This document shows positions 35,662-48,222 of a DNA stretch of 64,000 nucleotides, piece by piece. The stretch comes from Mortierella sp. BCC40632. Taxonomy: Eukaryota > Mortierellomycota > Mortierellomycetes > Mortierellales > Mortierellaceae. The stretch's first letter is position 1, and every line of letters begins with the position of its first letter. The notes beneath the pieces are model-generated. The model was not told where the DNA came from. It did no database searches and saw only the letters and a program-made list of their open reading frames with translations. Made by a program: the position numbers and the translations under genes. The stretch spans positions 248,001-312,000 of the forward strand of contig WAEK01000026.1 of assembly GCA_011634665.1 (NCBI GenBank), in the 5' to 3' direction.

Positions 35662-36224
35662 GAAATCATCTATTATATTATCTTCTACCATTACTCAATA
35701 TCCTGAACCGCATGCAAACCAACCCAAGTCTCTATCACAACGTGTTATCCCTTTCAATGCCATGCCACTTTAGGCTGTGACCGACTTTGCCAAGAATTGT
35801 GACCTGTCGTCTTTTGTAACGATGCTCTGGAAAGGAAAAGGGGGGGGGGGTGTATGGCAACATAGATTGGATTCGGCGAGTAATCTACGATAGAACCCTT
35901 CGTTTTTTATATTCTCAAGTACATCAATATCATGTCTAGCTATGCCAACAGATTGCCTATTCAGCCAAACAAAAGAGTTAGCAGCAAATGGAGAAGAGGG
36001 GGGAAATGTCTTTTTTTTCTTATTCTCAACAGCAAATGCGTTTTTGAAAGACAGTGCATGTGTTTTTATTCCTTCTCAACGGTTCTCATAATCTTGCCAC
36101 TTGCTGGAGAGCATGAGGTCCTGATAGTTGTTACAAAAAAAAAAAAAGACTATTGATACAAATAAATGGAAAGGAGAGAAGGAACAAAGGGGACCAGCCT
36201 AGAAGAAGAGGTTTTGAGTCTCTC
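35557..36224. other. convergent spacer PAC1 / GTPBP1
   Basis: The 3' regions of two convergent genes. It holds T41 at 35620-35660 and short A and G runs (35841-35850, 36134-36147). No gene was seen. Confidence 0.55.
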
Positions 36225-39200
36225 TTATGCAATGATCTTGGAGACCTTTCCGATTCCTTTTGTCCTTCCTTCTCGGAAGATCTATTCGCAAACATAAATG
36301 ATTTGTTCAGTAAATCAAAGCTCAAGCAGGTAGGATGCAAGACCGTCAATGGACTAAAAAAGGAAATGAGAAAGAGATCACTCACCAGCCGTGCTCCCAC
36401 TTTGAGATAAGCAGGGTGGAGGAACTGGAACCGGACGGTTGCTCGGTCCCCGGTGCGCAGGATTTGGTCCGGCTTGTCCATAGCCAACACCCTTGCTGTT
36501 TGCCGGACAGCTCCACAATGCAACATAGCCTGGTACTTGTGGCCAATGGTAGTCGAATGGTAGAGAACTAAAATCTCGGCTTCAAACTCTCGGCATCCTC
36601 GCGGTGGAGGTGTAGTCTCCTTGTCAAGCATGACCATGCCCTTTCGAATAGTCGACCGACGAATCTTTTTGAGGCCAAAGGAAGCACTCTGACCAGCACA
36701 GGCGAGAGGAACGTTGAGGCGCTTCCGCTGAATACTCTTGACGGTCACCATCTGGAAGGCACCATTCCCATCGGGTCCGAGATACAACTGATCGCCAGCG
36801 TGGACAATTCCACTCATAACCACTCCGCTTACAACGGTGCCGACGAATGGAACCGAAAAAGTGTCGGTGATCTGGTATTCAACTAGATCAGAAGCATGCA
36901 TCATAACAGATCGTAAGTGTCGGCGCTGAATAGCTGTCTCAAGAGTACAACTGATGATTCATCCATGATGGCCTACCAGGTTCTTCCTTGTTGTACTTTT
37001 GGCTGATTGGCAAAATATTCAAAAAGTTCTTGAGAAGGTCAAGACCATCACCTGTGACGTTGCTGACTTGGAAGATGGGGCAAATGCGCTCGCTGACAAA
37101 ATTTCCGGCAGTGACCACGACATCCTCATGGTTCTGTGACATTACAGCGATACAGAAGAGAGGAGTCAGAATCAGATTTTTTTCCCTACAAGAGAGGCCC
37201 TTTTACCCATCCTTTTCTCTTACCTTGACAAACATGGGGATTTTTCGGCAGCCAGGTGACTTTAGGATCTTTGTTAGCTGTTTCACGGTGCTTTCTAATA
37301 CGTTGGGTGGGCACATATCAATCTTGGTAATCACCACTAGAACAGGCACACCTAAGGCTAATGAAAGGCCGAGATGCTCTTTGGTCATTCCAACGATTCC
37401 AGCGTTCGAGCCAACCATGAGCATAACAAAGTCAGGGGCACATCCAGTCATGCCAAAGACGGTCGTCTAAAAATTTGGCAGTCAGATATGTTGAAAGCTG
37501 TTAATTAGTGGCGGGTCATCTTAGGAGGAGATATTTCCTTAGTGGAAAGAAATCATCGACTTTACCTTCAAATAGCGTTCATGTCCAGCAAGATCGATAA
37601 ACGAGAGGACCTGTTTCAAATGGTTGATAGAGCAGTTAGGATTTAGAGCAAGAGGCTTTTAGCCAGGCTAGCCCTACAGGAGCAGTTAAAGAAGCATTCG
37701 CTACCTTGGCAGATTTTCCACAGATTTCCTCCCAAGGCGCCATCCTTCCATGATTCATCGTAGGGACGGGCTCCGACTTGGCATCAAAACCAAGAATTTC
37801 CATGCCTACAGAAGAGGTTCGTCCCGAGTCGATCTCATGCTTATGCCTGAAGGGAAAGAAAAGTAGATCGTGTCAGAAAATAAAAAAAAAAATCACGATT
37901 GTATATAAGAAGGTAAAGGCGGGTGCCTAACACTGGAAGAATCGTTCAAGCTCACCTAAAGAGATTCACTCGAGCCTTTCCACGACCGTCATCGAGTACG
38001 CCTTTGGTCAAGACACCCAGTAACGTCGACTAATAGCAAGATGCCAATGCCAATTAGAATTCGTATACAAAATTTACATTTGCACAGCAAAGCATCTGGA
38101 AACATATCGCACAAGCTCACCTTTCCAGCATCCTTGAAATAATCGATGACATGATTAAGTAGTGAATGACACGTTAGAAACGCAATGGGTCAAGTAAAGA
38201 GAGAACTAAAAGCAACCAAACGGAAACCTGAAAACGATTAACATACGACGTTTCCGACGACGGCGACACGGAGTTCCAGGAGCTCCTCTGGCGACTTGGG
38301 AATTTTCCTGATCATGACATAGGCCGACTTGAATAATGTCCGGACTCCATCTTCTGTAGAGCCCATGTCCACAACCACTGTTGCTGTGTCTTCCATTGTA
38401 CTAGTTGGAGCGTCCTCCTCCAAAATGGGAGTAGCATCCGCCTCCTCCTCCTTGATCTGCTGCTCGGCTGATGCCGAGGCTACTCCAGCGGAAAGCCCAA
38501 GGGCTTTCTCATACATGATGGCGACCTCGGCGCCGACGGCTGTTGCAGCAGTCTTGACTGTCGAGAGTGCAGTCTGAAACTCAGACTCAGTTAGGTCCAT
38601 GGGCGCGCCGTCCTCTGTGGAGCGAGATCGAGATCGAGATTGAAAGTAGCGGAGGATCATTTAGTTGTCTACGAATCAGCTTATTGTATCACACTAGAGT
38701 GATCTTTCCTTCCAGACAAACAGCAACGCGCGTCCACCTTACCTTCGATTCCAATCTCGAAGAGTGTCTCGCCAGAGCCTTCTCGTAACCGAGCCTCGAA
38801 GAGAGTCTGCAAGGCCTCAATATTGGATTCGGTCGGGTCCAGGAATTGCTCCTAGTTAACCCCCAGAAAAAAAGAAGTATCAAGAGTTAGCCCCGGGTCA
38901 TGCGGTCTGCAATGAAAGCTTATCAAAGAAGGTTTCTTGGAGAGGGTGTTCAGGACAGACTAAGGGTGCAGCGCTGTATTGGGGGAGAGGTTTTAGGTGT
39001 AACAAGTTGCGAGTAACCCATTAACCAAGCAAACCAACAAGATGTCCATCTTTTGGATAGGTGTTATCGCGACAGGGTGCAACCTCTTCAGTAGAAAGAC
39101 GGTCTATCCTACCTTTAATGAGATGTCCTTGATACCACTCCGCTGAGCCTCGAATCCTGCAAGGGGATCGTCTATGTCATTAAGGTCAAATTCATCCTCA

Positions 39201-39370
39201 AGGGAGCCCTGAGACACAGTCGGGGCTGTGGCAGCGACGGACATAGCACTAAGCTTGTCCGTCATGACGTCTGTCGCGTCGGAGGAGGCCATTTTGGCAG
39301 AAGTTGGTTCAGGTGGTAATGAGCTCTCGGCAGATCGCTTGCTGTCCTTGAGCTGGTCCTTTTTAAGCAT
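36225..39370 (-). CDS. GTPBP1: GTP-binding protein GTPBP1/2 (translational GTPase family)
   Basis: Eleven minus-strand exons: 39370-39113, 38851-38743, 38614-38247, 38132-38121, 38029-37956, 37846-37705, 37610-37566, 37466-37224, 37133-36977, 36933-36386 and 36281-36225. All are in phase and total 670 aa, the same size as the human protein. G motifs: P-loop GNVDAGKS at 243-250, DLAGHE with DxxG at 327-330, TKID at 383-386. Domain II includes [13 protein letters not shown] and domain III ends [18 protein letters not shown]. These are eEF1A-like GTPases linked to ribosome quality control and RNA decay. The N-terminal 240 residues are acidic and disordered. Exon 4 is only 12 nt and encodes DAGK of the P-loop. 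The gene is divergent from the cupin gene. Confidence 0.95.
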
Positions 39371-40578
39371 TGGGGAGGCAGAGGAAAAAGAGATGTAAAC
39401 GAGCTTTGGTTATACACTTGTGAGGGGTGGTGAGAGTGGTAGTGATGCTGGGTGGTCGGATGGCTGAATTAACCGATCGATGACTGTCTGTTGAAGAGGA
39501 GGTTGCTCGAGGCTAAAGAGAGATGCAGTCCTTTGAGTGAACGAGAGAGTGAATGAGCGAGAGACGTGAGAGTGACTGGGGGTTGGTCGGTTGGTTGGTT
39601 GGTGGTGAAGCTCGTCTCACCCTGCCTGCTCTTATACGAACAGTAGCGTGGGGCTGCGCCGCATCTCGCTCATTGCCTAGGCAGTAGGCGAGGCACGTTG
39701 CGGTTTGGGCCAGCAGAAACTCACAGAGAGAGTCGTGCAGATCTGGCCCGGCAATCCCTTTTTTTTTTTTTTTACTGCCCATGGTCTCTCTCACACACAT
39801 TCTCTCTATCTTTCCCTTTATCTCTGTCTCTCGCGTGGGCCGTGTTTGCATGGGCGGTAACCGTAGAGTCAGACCCCGTGCGCAGGGGCTGAGCGTTTAG
39901 CCCAGGATGCCTGGTGAATTGGGCCAAGTCCGGTGGCGCATGGCACCCCCCTACTCTGACTCATTTTTGCTGGAATTGCTCCTTTGGTCCAGGATCATTG
40001 GAGGTTCATAGAAGGTCCATGGGTCCGTCAGGGGGGGGGCACAGCTTCTCTACCGCCTCTCCTTGGTTGCGTTCGTGCTGAATACCTGTCCAAGCCAAAG
40101 GTCCAGGTGGGCCTGACGCTCAGAATCAAGACACCCAGTATTTTTTTTGCCTTTTGCCTTCCCCTCACTTCCTCCCCTCTCTCCCTCCCCACATCTCCGA
40201 GGCATCCAGGCGAGAGAGACAAGTGGATATGTGTTGCCACGTTCCAATGTATTCTGACGCAGTGTTGGCTCAGGCTGGCTCACCCAAAGGCAGGCAGCGA
40301 TTGGTTTTTGATGCGATGAATGAACGACACATGACCCATCGCTAGCATCGGACAGACATTGAGGCCGTCATTCAGCGAAATGGGCAAGTGCAAGCTACGG
40401 CGAGTGAGCTGCGCTCTCTGTGATTGAAAATCCGAGTGGCCAAGGCAAAGCCGAGAGAGTTATCTCCCTTGGCTTTTCTTTCTTTCTTTCTTTTCTTGCG
40501 AGCGATCGCTCTTTCTTTCTATCTATTCTCGCTACAATCCTCACTCTGCTCCACATCAAGGATACCACCACATCCACC
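39371..40578. other. divergent promoter region GTPBP1 / cupin
   Basis: 1.2 kb between head-to-head genes, with GGTTGGTT repeats near 39585-39605, a T run (39758-39774) and C/T-rich leaders. No open frame here has coding features. Confidence 0.5.
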
Positions 40579-41199
40579 ATGAAGATTACAAGACTAAACG
40601 ATCTCCCAGGCGCCTTTGTTTCCCATGACTCCAACGTTGAGAAGAAGGTGCTTCTCAAGTCGGGAGATGTGCCCCATGTTACCCAACTGGCTGTTGCCAC
40701 CCTCAAGCCTGGCGAGCAAGCTACGGAGCATTTCCACAAAGATATGACCGAGAGTAAGCCTCGTCGTTTGGTCTAGTCTTTGGTCTTCTGGAGCTGAACA
40801 AAAAAAAAAGAAAAAAAGAAAGAAAGTGTTAGTGCTTGCTGGTTCTGATCTCGGATAATGCTGAATTCTTATTATTTCTCTTCCATTTGGTGTCTGTGAC
40901 CAATGATCTAGCATTCCACTTTCAATCTGGATGCGGAGAAATGGAGATTGACGGTCGAGTCTTTGAGGTCAAGGCTGGGACTACCGTGACAGTTTATCCG
41001 ATGGAAGCCCACGAGATCCGGTGAGTGACAAAGACTACATTCGCTGAATGCTGGCATCCGATCATGAATGTTGTATTGTTGTGGTCATTCGCCTCCTTGA
41101 GTACCTTTCCAACTGACAGACAAGGCCACTTGCTCTCCTTTCGCTACTAGGAACACTGGCAACAACAACCTGGTGGTCATTTACTTCGGCGTCGTCTAA
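40579..41199 (+). CDS. small cupin-domain protein
   Basis: Three exons, 40579-40753, 40912-41020 and 41151-41199, encode 110 aa, a single conserved beta-barrel. Cupin motif 1 is seen as LKPGEQATEHFHKDMTETFHF, with the last residues formed across the splice, and motif 2 as GTTVTVYPMEAHEIRNTG. Metal ligands expected in motif 1 are only partly kept: one HxH is present (HFH) with Glu nearby. Motif 2 has a histidine in EAHEI. Single-domain cupins of this size include sugar-binding and dioxygenase-like proteins, so the substrate cannot be named. The CACCATG start context is good. Confidence 0.85.
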
Positions 41200-41401
41200 A
41201 AGGACTCAACAATTGAGACCCGGCCAGGACGAGCAGCTCCCAACTAGAAAAACGCACCGGGGTTTGACCATGGACTCCAATGGTCAAAGTTAATGGCTGC
41301 AATATTTACCGTTATACACCATACAAACTCTTTCCAGGACAACGGAAGACAATATAGAGAAAAAGTAACCTATTTTCGTTTAACCCAACGCGTCGATATT
41401 G

Positions 41402-41440
<39 letters not shown>

Positions 41441-41988
41441 CACTCGACCAGACAACACTCTCGGCGAGCTGTTCGGTACATTCGGACAAGGATCAAAAGG
41501 TCCGAAGCCTGACCAGAGCAATATCTGGGACTGGGACTGGGACTGGGCTGGGATTAGAGAAGGAGCATGCGAGAGGCCCCACTGTGAGCAGCCTGGATGA
41601 GAGAGCGAGTGAAAGAGAGAAAGAAAAAGAGCCAGAGAGAGAAGCTAGGTAGCAGACCTGTCTCTGGATGAATCAGTGCTCTCAAGGGCGAGGGGCCGCG
41701 GAGAGACACAGGAGCATATCGATGTAGGATTCGGAATCTCTTCTTCCATGGGTCTCTCATCTGTCCATTCCTTCAGACTTGCCACGGAGAAGATCCCTTT
41801 ATGACCTTTTGACGAACACACCTACTACACCCTTTATTTCCGCACGCTGTTTTGTACACACGCACAACCCTGCACTTTCTCCCATCTCACCCTCTCCTTT
41901 TTGCCGCTTCACTTTTTTTTCTCTTTGCTCCACAGATTGAAGCAGTGCAAACGGCACGAGACTCGCAGCAGCCATCATCATCGGATCT

Positions 41989-42041
<53 letters not shown>

Positions 42042-42111
42042 TCCTCGACTTTCTCTCGGCTGTCCTTCTTGATTCGCCTCAGGAACACGTTCACGACTCT
42101 CTATCATTGCC
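41200..42111. other. spacer and leader before ALG9
   Basis: Contains T32 at 41409-41440, a short GGGACT repeat (41527-41548) and a hexanucleotide microsatellite in the ALG9 leader (separate entry). No gene was recognised. Confidence 0.5.
41989..42042 (+). repeat. (CTCACT)n microsatellite in the ALG9 leader
   Basis: About nine tandem copies of CTCACT end 70 nt before the ALG9 start. In frame the DNA would read Ser-His or Leu-Thr repeats, but no start codon supports translation, so it is treated as leader or promoter DNA. Confidence 0.85.
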
Positions 42112-45100
42112 ATGTCACCCAGCTCAGTCTCTGGGTCTAATCAGCGCAAGATAGCTACCCAAGCTAGCGCGACCTCACACTCGGCCAGCACGGCCGACTC
42201 AATACATAATTCGGCCACAACTACCTCGGCATCATCCACCTCTACCAGCGTGACAACCACGTCTAAGCATTCTCTAAAGCATCGCAATGGAGCCGCTCAG
42301 AATGGGCATGGCAATGACCATCCTATCAGCAGTACGCTCTCTTCGAAAAAATCTACCCTTAGCGATGACCATGCGGAAAGCACAGACAATAGTGATAGCA
42401 GCAGTGAACGAATCGATGTTCAGGATGAGCTGGACAGGAGGTAATCATTATCAGCCTCGTTTCCACAAAAGAAGACACATTAAAGCGTAAGCTCCGATTA
42501 CTAATTGGAGAGTTCCACATGTGATTATATATAAAAAAAACAGGACCAAGGAATCACCATACTGTCCATCGTACTCAGTTGCGTTCAAGGTGTTCTTCTT
42601 AGTTCGAGCATTAGCAGCGACTTACTCCAACATCTCGGATTGTGATGAAGTCTTTAATTTCTGGGAACCAATGCACTACCTCCAGTACGGGACAGGACTG
42701 GAAACATGGGAATATTCGCCGGCGTATGCGATCAGAAGCTGGGCTTATATCCTGGCGCATGCTCTTCCTTCAGAGATTGCTCGCCTCGCCATGAGCGCTA
42801 ATCGCGTGAGTGTTCCCAGATTATTTTTTTTTTGCAATGTCTTTCTTGTGTTCCTTGACAAACAGGACTAGTGAGAGCACATAATTCAGGGCCTAGTTGC
42901 CCTCCCTGACATGTGCGTGTGGTATGTTGCATTCGATCCTAATATGAACCCTCTTATATTCTCTCTCACTCTCTCTCTCTTTATCGAATTAGCTGCAAGT
43001 CTTTTTCATCCTTCGGATCATCCTTGGTGCAGTATCGGCACACTGTGAGGCTACTCTTTATCGGGCAGTTGTTGAGGAGGTGGACCCAAGGATAGGACGC
43101 TACATACTCCTCGCACTTTTAAGCAGTGCTGGCACCTGGATCGCAGCAAACGGTAATCATAATCAGAGTGACTATGGAATCTGTATTTTTTGCTCTCCAT
43201 TTCTTATCTGCTCCAAGAGCACGAAGCAATAATAATGCGCCAACACACAGCTCACACCTACATATTCTTTGGGATGTGGGTACCCATAGCGTTCTTGCCG
43301 TCAACATTTGCCATGTATACAACCATGCTCTTCTTCAGTCAAATGCTTCAGCCCCCTCGACAACATACTGGGAAGCGAACCTTCTGGGCAATTTTCTGGG
43401 TTGGACTGGGCGCACTGTTAGGCTGGCCATTTTCTGCCGCCGTGGGACTCCCGTTTGCACTGGAAGAGCTCTTGATTCACAGTCGGAACCAGAGCAAGAA
43501 GAAGACTGTCCGTTTCCGTGATTGGAGACGGATGCGCTTTCTTCGATTGCTCTCGGCTGCGATCTTAGTCCTTGGCATCGTGCTGGTATGTCAAAGTGCC
43601 AATCGCCCCTCTCCTCCTTCTCCTCTCCCCTTTCACAACTCTCTCCCTCCTCCCCGTCGGTAGCATGCCAGGACGGTGTGAAATACCGCGGGAAGAAAGA
43701 AAAGAGGCCTTATTATTATCCCTCCTGCATGTGACAGCTTGGACCTCGTCTTTGCGACCAATGGCAACTGGGAGATAGACTCTACTCGATCGCTTTAAAG
43801 AACACGTCTGGGCTAACGTTGCTGTTTTCTCCTTCACTCACTCTCTTTAACTGGACTAGTTCCCGATCATCCTCATCGACCACTATTACTATAAGCGACT
43901 CGTTGTCGTCCCTCTGAACATTGTTCTCTACAATGTCTTTGGTGGAGATGTGGGTCCTGATATCTTTGGCACAGAGCCCTGGTGGTTTTACTTTGTGAAC
44001 GGACTATTGAACTTTAACGTTCTCTTCCTGGCAGCACTGCTCTCGTTCCCAGTCCTTGTAAGTTGTGTCAGGGATATTCGACAGGTCATAGCCCTATGCG
44101 AAGCTTGTGCATAAACTTATACTATGATCATTTCTCTCTTTTTTTATCCGTTGCTGGTTTTAGGCGTTGACTTACTTGATCATCCCTGATGCTCTCCCCA
44201 ACTCGCCCAATGCCCCAGGACAGATCAAAAGTCCCATGCTTTTGTTCTCGCTCAAGTTATCGCCTTTTTATCTTTGGTTTGCGATCTTTACGGCGCAACC
44301 CCACAAGGAAGAGCGGTTCCTCTTTGTTGTATATCCATTGATCTGCTTCAATGCTGTAATGACTTTGTTCATGGTACAAAAGATTATCCAGCGTGGCCTG
44401 GACAACTTTGTTCCTCGATCAAAGGTGAGATCAAGTGTAACCAAAGAAGATTGAACATGCAATGTTATGTTGTGTAACCCAGACAGTGCACTTGACCATT
44501 TTTTTTTCTGAATCTAACGCGGACGATCCTATTGATGAAATAGACGGCGGCAATTCACAAGTATTCTGGAGGATTGGTCTGGATGATTTTGGTAGCTGCC
44601 GCTGCAGTGTCGGTATCAAGAATCCTCGCTCTCCATGAACATTACTCGGCGCCTCTCGATGTTTACAGGAATGCATTTGATCTCGTCAAGGTCCCTGAAC
44701 CGATCGCTGTTGAGACTTCTGACTCGGGTATTTTGCCCTTGACAGTACCCTCTGAATCTGACATCCCATCTGTCTCGGGAACCACCAAATCTCTCCAACC
44801 AGAGATTGTTCGAGTTTGTGTTGGCAAGGAATGGTACCGGTTCCCTAGTCACTATTTCCTGCCTGAGGGGTCTCGATTGGGATTCCTCAAGAGTAACTTT
44901 GACGGATTGCTTCCAGGAGAATTTATGGAAAGGACAAGGGAAGGACTTGAGAAGGACTCGGATTTGCCACCTTTGCCCAATCAACCATCGGCCGCCAAAG
45001 GAAAAGAGCATCGACCCATGCGATTTGACTGGAGATGGAGTGCAGACAGGAGACCGGGTACATCACATGTACCACTGCTTATGAACAACGAGAACAATGA

Positions 45101-45543
45101 AGTTTTTGAGTACTATGTAAGTGACCTCTGCGTTTCTTTGTCTAGCAGCATGTTGCTCAGTCGCGAAAAAAAAAAAGGGCGTGTATATGATCTTGACCCC
45201 CCTCCTTCCCACTTGTGTTCGTTTATTCCATTGTCTATAGACCCCTCTGGATCAATGCCAGTACATTGTGGATGTGGATTTCCCAGGTCGTCCAGAGACT
45301 AAGGATGAAGGCAATGACTCAACTCTCGAGTCCTCAGGACCAAATTACGAGCCTCGGTACCTTCAGGACAAGAGTACCTGGGAAAAGATGTACTGTAAAA
45401 AATTCTTGGACACGACAGTTGGAGCAGGACGGAATCGATGGGTGCGAGCGTTCTGGATGCCAAGCAAGATCAGTATTGCATTGACAAGGGGTCAACACAA
45501 GGTTTGGGGAGACTATTGTCTTGCTCGGAGAAAACCCAGCTGA
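42112..45543 (+). CDS. ALG9: alpha-1,2-mannosyltransferase ALG9
   Basis: ER-lumen enzyme that adds the seventh and ninth mannose to the dolichol-linked N-glycan precursor (family GT22). Eight exons: 42112-42440, 42544-42805, 42993-43152, 43290-43585, 43860-44057, 44164-44424, 44544-45116 and 45241-45543. All are in phase and give 793 aa. The GT22 opening CDEVFNFWEPMHYLQYGTG and the HKEERFLFVVYPLI motif are present, with many membrane helices between. The C-terminal lumenal part has VCVGKEWYRFPSHYFLPEG and ends with the conserved RGQHKVWGDYCLARRKP. Compared with yeast (555 aa) there is a 110-residue Ser/Thr-rich cytosolic N-terminus encoded by exon 1 and a longer insert near residues 560-680. 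Confidence 0.96.
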
Positions 45544-45594
45544 AAAGGGGAGGGAGGGTTTAAAAAAAAAAAAAAAAAAAAAAAAAATCCAAGC

Positions 45595-45600
45595 AATAAA
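45595..45600 (+). terminator. polyadenylation signal of ALG9
   Basis: AATAAA 52 nt after the ALG9 stop, just past an A27 run. It lies in the short convergent spacer (45544-45768) before the PB1-SAM gene. Confidence 0.4.
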
Positions 45601-45768
45601 TAAAGAGGGAGCCAATGGTCAATCTTTTTTTTTTGTCCGATTGTAGAAGGCCAAAGGAATGATAATAATAATAATAAAAAAAATCTCTTTAATATACTCT
45701 ATGGGTGTTCAGATTCTTATATCAAATAGCTTGTGTGTGGAGGAGGAGGGGGGATGCGAAGAATCATC

Positions 45769-47916
45769 TCATGTCGTTATTCTGTTAGGCGATATTTCTT
45801 TCGGATAGAATAGAAGAAGAAAAAGTACATGTTGAAAGCAAGAAAGAAGGAACAAAAACAAGCGGGCACTGGAGGTTAGAGGAAAAAAAAAAAAAACGAA
45901 ACGAAACGAAACGAAAAAGAACGAGAGAAAAAAGAATCGAAAAAGAAAGAGAGAGTGCAACTCCACTTTTTTTTTTTTTTTTAATGAATTGCGAGCGAGT
46001 CCAAGGAAAGGTCTTGCTCGTTCGCAGAACAGCCATTTGTTTTTCTCGGTTGCCTCTTGGATTGTCAGATCAGCCACATGAAGTCGAAGTTCTGCAATCA
46101 GCTTGAGAAGTCGCATCCGACGACCTGTTGAGGTCATCCCCATATCCTTGAGCGTATCGTGTGAGAGATCAAGGAGAACGTCTCCTGTAATGTCGTGCTC
46201 TAAATTGAAAAAGAAACAAAATGCGGAAGAAATGATAATTAAAAAAAAAAAAAGGTTGATTGTCAATACCCTTTTTCTAAAAAAAGAAAAAGGGGGGAAG
46301 GGAAAGGGAGGGGATGCAAAGTGCGTGGTTGGCATGGTGTTATAACTTCCTTTTCCTACCTTTGAACACCTGTACAGTATCCTCATACCCATTCTTGGTG
46401 AGCCATTGACCCGTCACTTCCACATTCCAAAGGTAAACATGACCATCCAGACCATGGAGGACTATTTCAGTTTCGCAATTAAAAAAAGAGAGAGAGAGAG
46501 AGAGAGAAATACGCAAAGAGCAAGGAAGAAACGATGGAGATGACATCTTGTTAGCTTGGCATGTCCTTTCCATTTTTTTTTTTTTTTCTATGTTTCTTTC
46601 TTTTTTTTTTTTTTTTTTTTTTTTTTTTGAGTGGGCGTGAGAGAGGAGAGTAATAGGAGTAATAGAGGGGGGGAGCCCGTATAGACTCGAGCATAGCGTA
46701 GAGAGAGAATGACAGTGAGAGGAAGGGAGGAGGGGGAGGGGGAGGTCATGGTAGAGTTCAAGGGCTTAGATCATCTAGATCCTTACTTGTGTCAGCACTG
46801 CTTGAGACTGGGAACCGTGCGCGGACTGCTCGAGCATAATTGAGTCGTTGAAAGTTTTGAGCTGTCGTCGGCGCTACAAAAGAAAATTATAAGAGTGATG
46901 GGATCATGTTTGTAAAATAATTAGTCAGTGCGAGAGCAAGTAAAGACATGATGATGTTGCGGCGCTCATCAGAGGGCACATGGCCGTTTTGTTTTGTTTT
47001 GTTTTGTTTTTTCTTTTAAACATACTAATGAGGTTCTTGCCAGCAGAGACCCACGATGACGCGCCTGGCGGCAGATCGGCCAAAGCGCTCTCTAGAGAAT
47101 GAGAGTTGTAGATATGTGTGAAAGAGCGAGTTGGTCAGCTTCTTGAGTGAGCATTTCACTGTGGCACGTATCGGGTCTTGACAGGAGCTTTCCCCTTGAA
47201 CTACTGAATGAGTCCCTACCTCGAGCGCAAATAAAGAGGCTGATGTCGCGGATGATTTCTAACATATCACGATCTGTATAATCGTTTTCAAAATTGCCTC
47301 TACCGGTCTTGCTGTCGCCTGGAGGTGATGAAACAGTAGTTAGGTTATCAGGTTAGAGAAAAGAAGCACTGACAATCCAGTCTCGTTATCTGACTAGAGA
47401 AGAGAGGGAGGAAGCTTCCCTCTCCTTCAACAACGGGATGGATGAATTTACCAGAATGGTCTGAAGGACTCCGACGATGAAAGAGGCTCTGAAGCCCATT
47501 GGCGCCCATTGAGTTTGGATGCGGTGATCCCCCTGCAGGAATCACTTGAAGTCGAATAGTTCCCTTTCGGTTCTTGACGAGTTCTGAGTTAACCAGGTCC
47601 TCTAATTCCTCCTTGCCGCTGATCGTGCATAAGTCGCCATCCACGTCTGTGTATTTGACCGTGATTTCATCATCGAGATTGAATGTATTCTGGAGCTACA
47701 AAAAAAAGCACGTTGGTCAGAGGAAGATGGCCGGTCAATAAAAAAAAAAATTGAAGGAATGGAGAGGGGCGTATCTCGATGGTAAAAAAAAAATAAAAAA
47801 AATTGAAAGATGTCTAATACCTTTTTCTTGAGGTCTTGGTATTGGATTTGCTCAATGTCAATTGAAAGTCTTCGGCAGTCATCCATATGCCATGCTTTGA
47901 CAGTTGCAGCCATCAT
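45769..47916 (-). CDS. PB1-SAM domain adaptor protein
   Basis: Seven minus-strand exons: 47916-47821, 47695-47452, 47318-47220, 47091-47026, 46873-46787, 46461-46360 and from 46199. The N-terminus is a PB1 domain: KAWHMDDCRRLSIDIEQIQY, then FNLDDEITVKYTDVDGDLCT with the acidic OPCA-type cluster and a basic patch. The C-terminus is a SAM domain: VEVTGQWLTKNGYEDTVQVFK then HDITGDVLLDLSHDTLKDMGM and GRRMRLLKLIAELR. PB1 and SAM domains mediate polarity and MAP-kinase scaffold contacts. Here no kinase follows, so a scaffold role is inferred. After about 46015 the frame runs into A-rich DNA, and the true stop or a further intron is uncertain. The annotated end is the last in-frame stop. Confidence 0.8.
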
Positions 47917-48185
47917 GAATTGAGATCCCTTTTTGGGCTGAGTTGGGTTGAGGAGGTTGACTGGGGCCAGGAAAACAGATGGTATTTGTTGTTCAGATTC
48001 TTGTTTTCGCCTGAAGAGTAGGAGCAGAAGAGTAAACTGTTATAGATGCGGAGCGAAAGAAAAAGGAAAAGCAGAGTGCTCAAGGTCTATGGTATATTGG
48101 GTGTTGCGGGTTGGTATAGGTCGTAAAAGAACGAGGAAGTGAAAATGGTAGAGAAGTGTCGTTATTTGAGCTGGGGGGCAATTGC

Positions 48186-48222
<37 letters not shown>

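Noticed and set aside
41989..42042. (CTCACT)n read as telomere-like or CRISPR-like repeat
   Set aside because: A perfect short tandem repeat without spacers in a gene leader; not a telomeric unit and not a spaced array.
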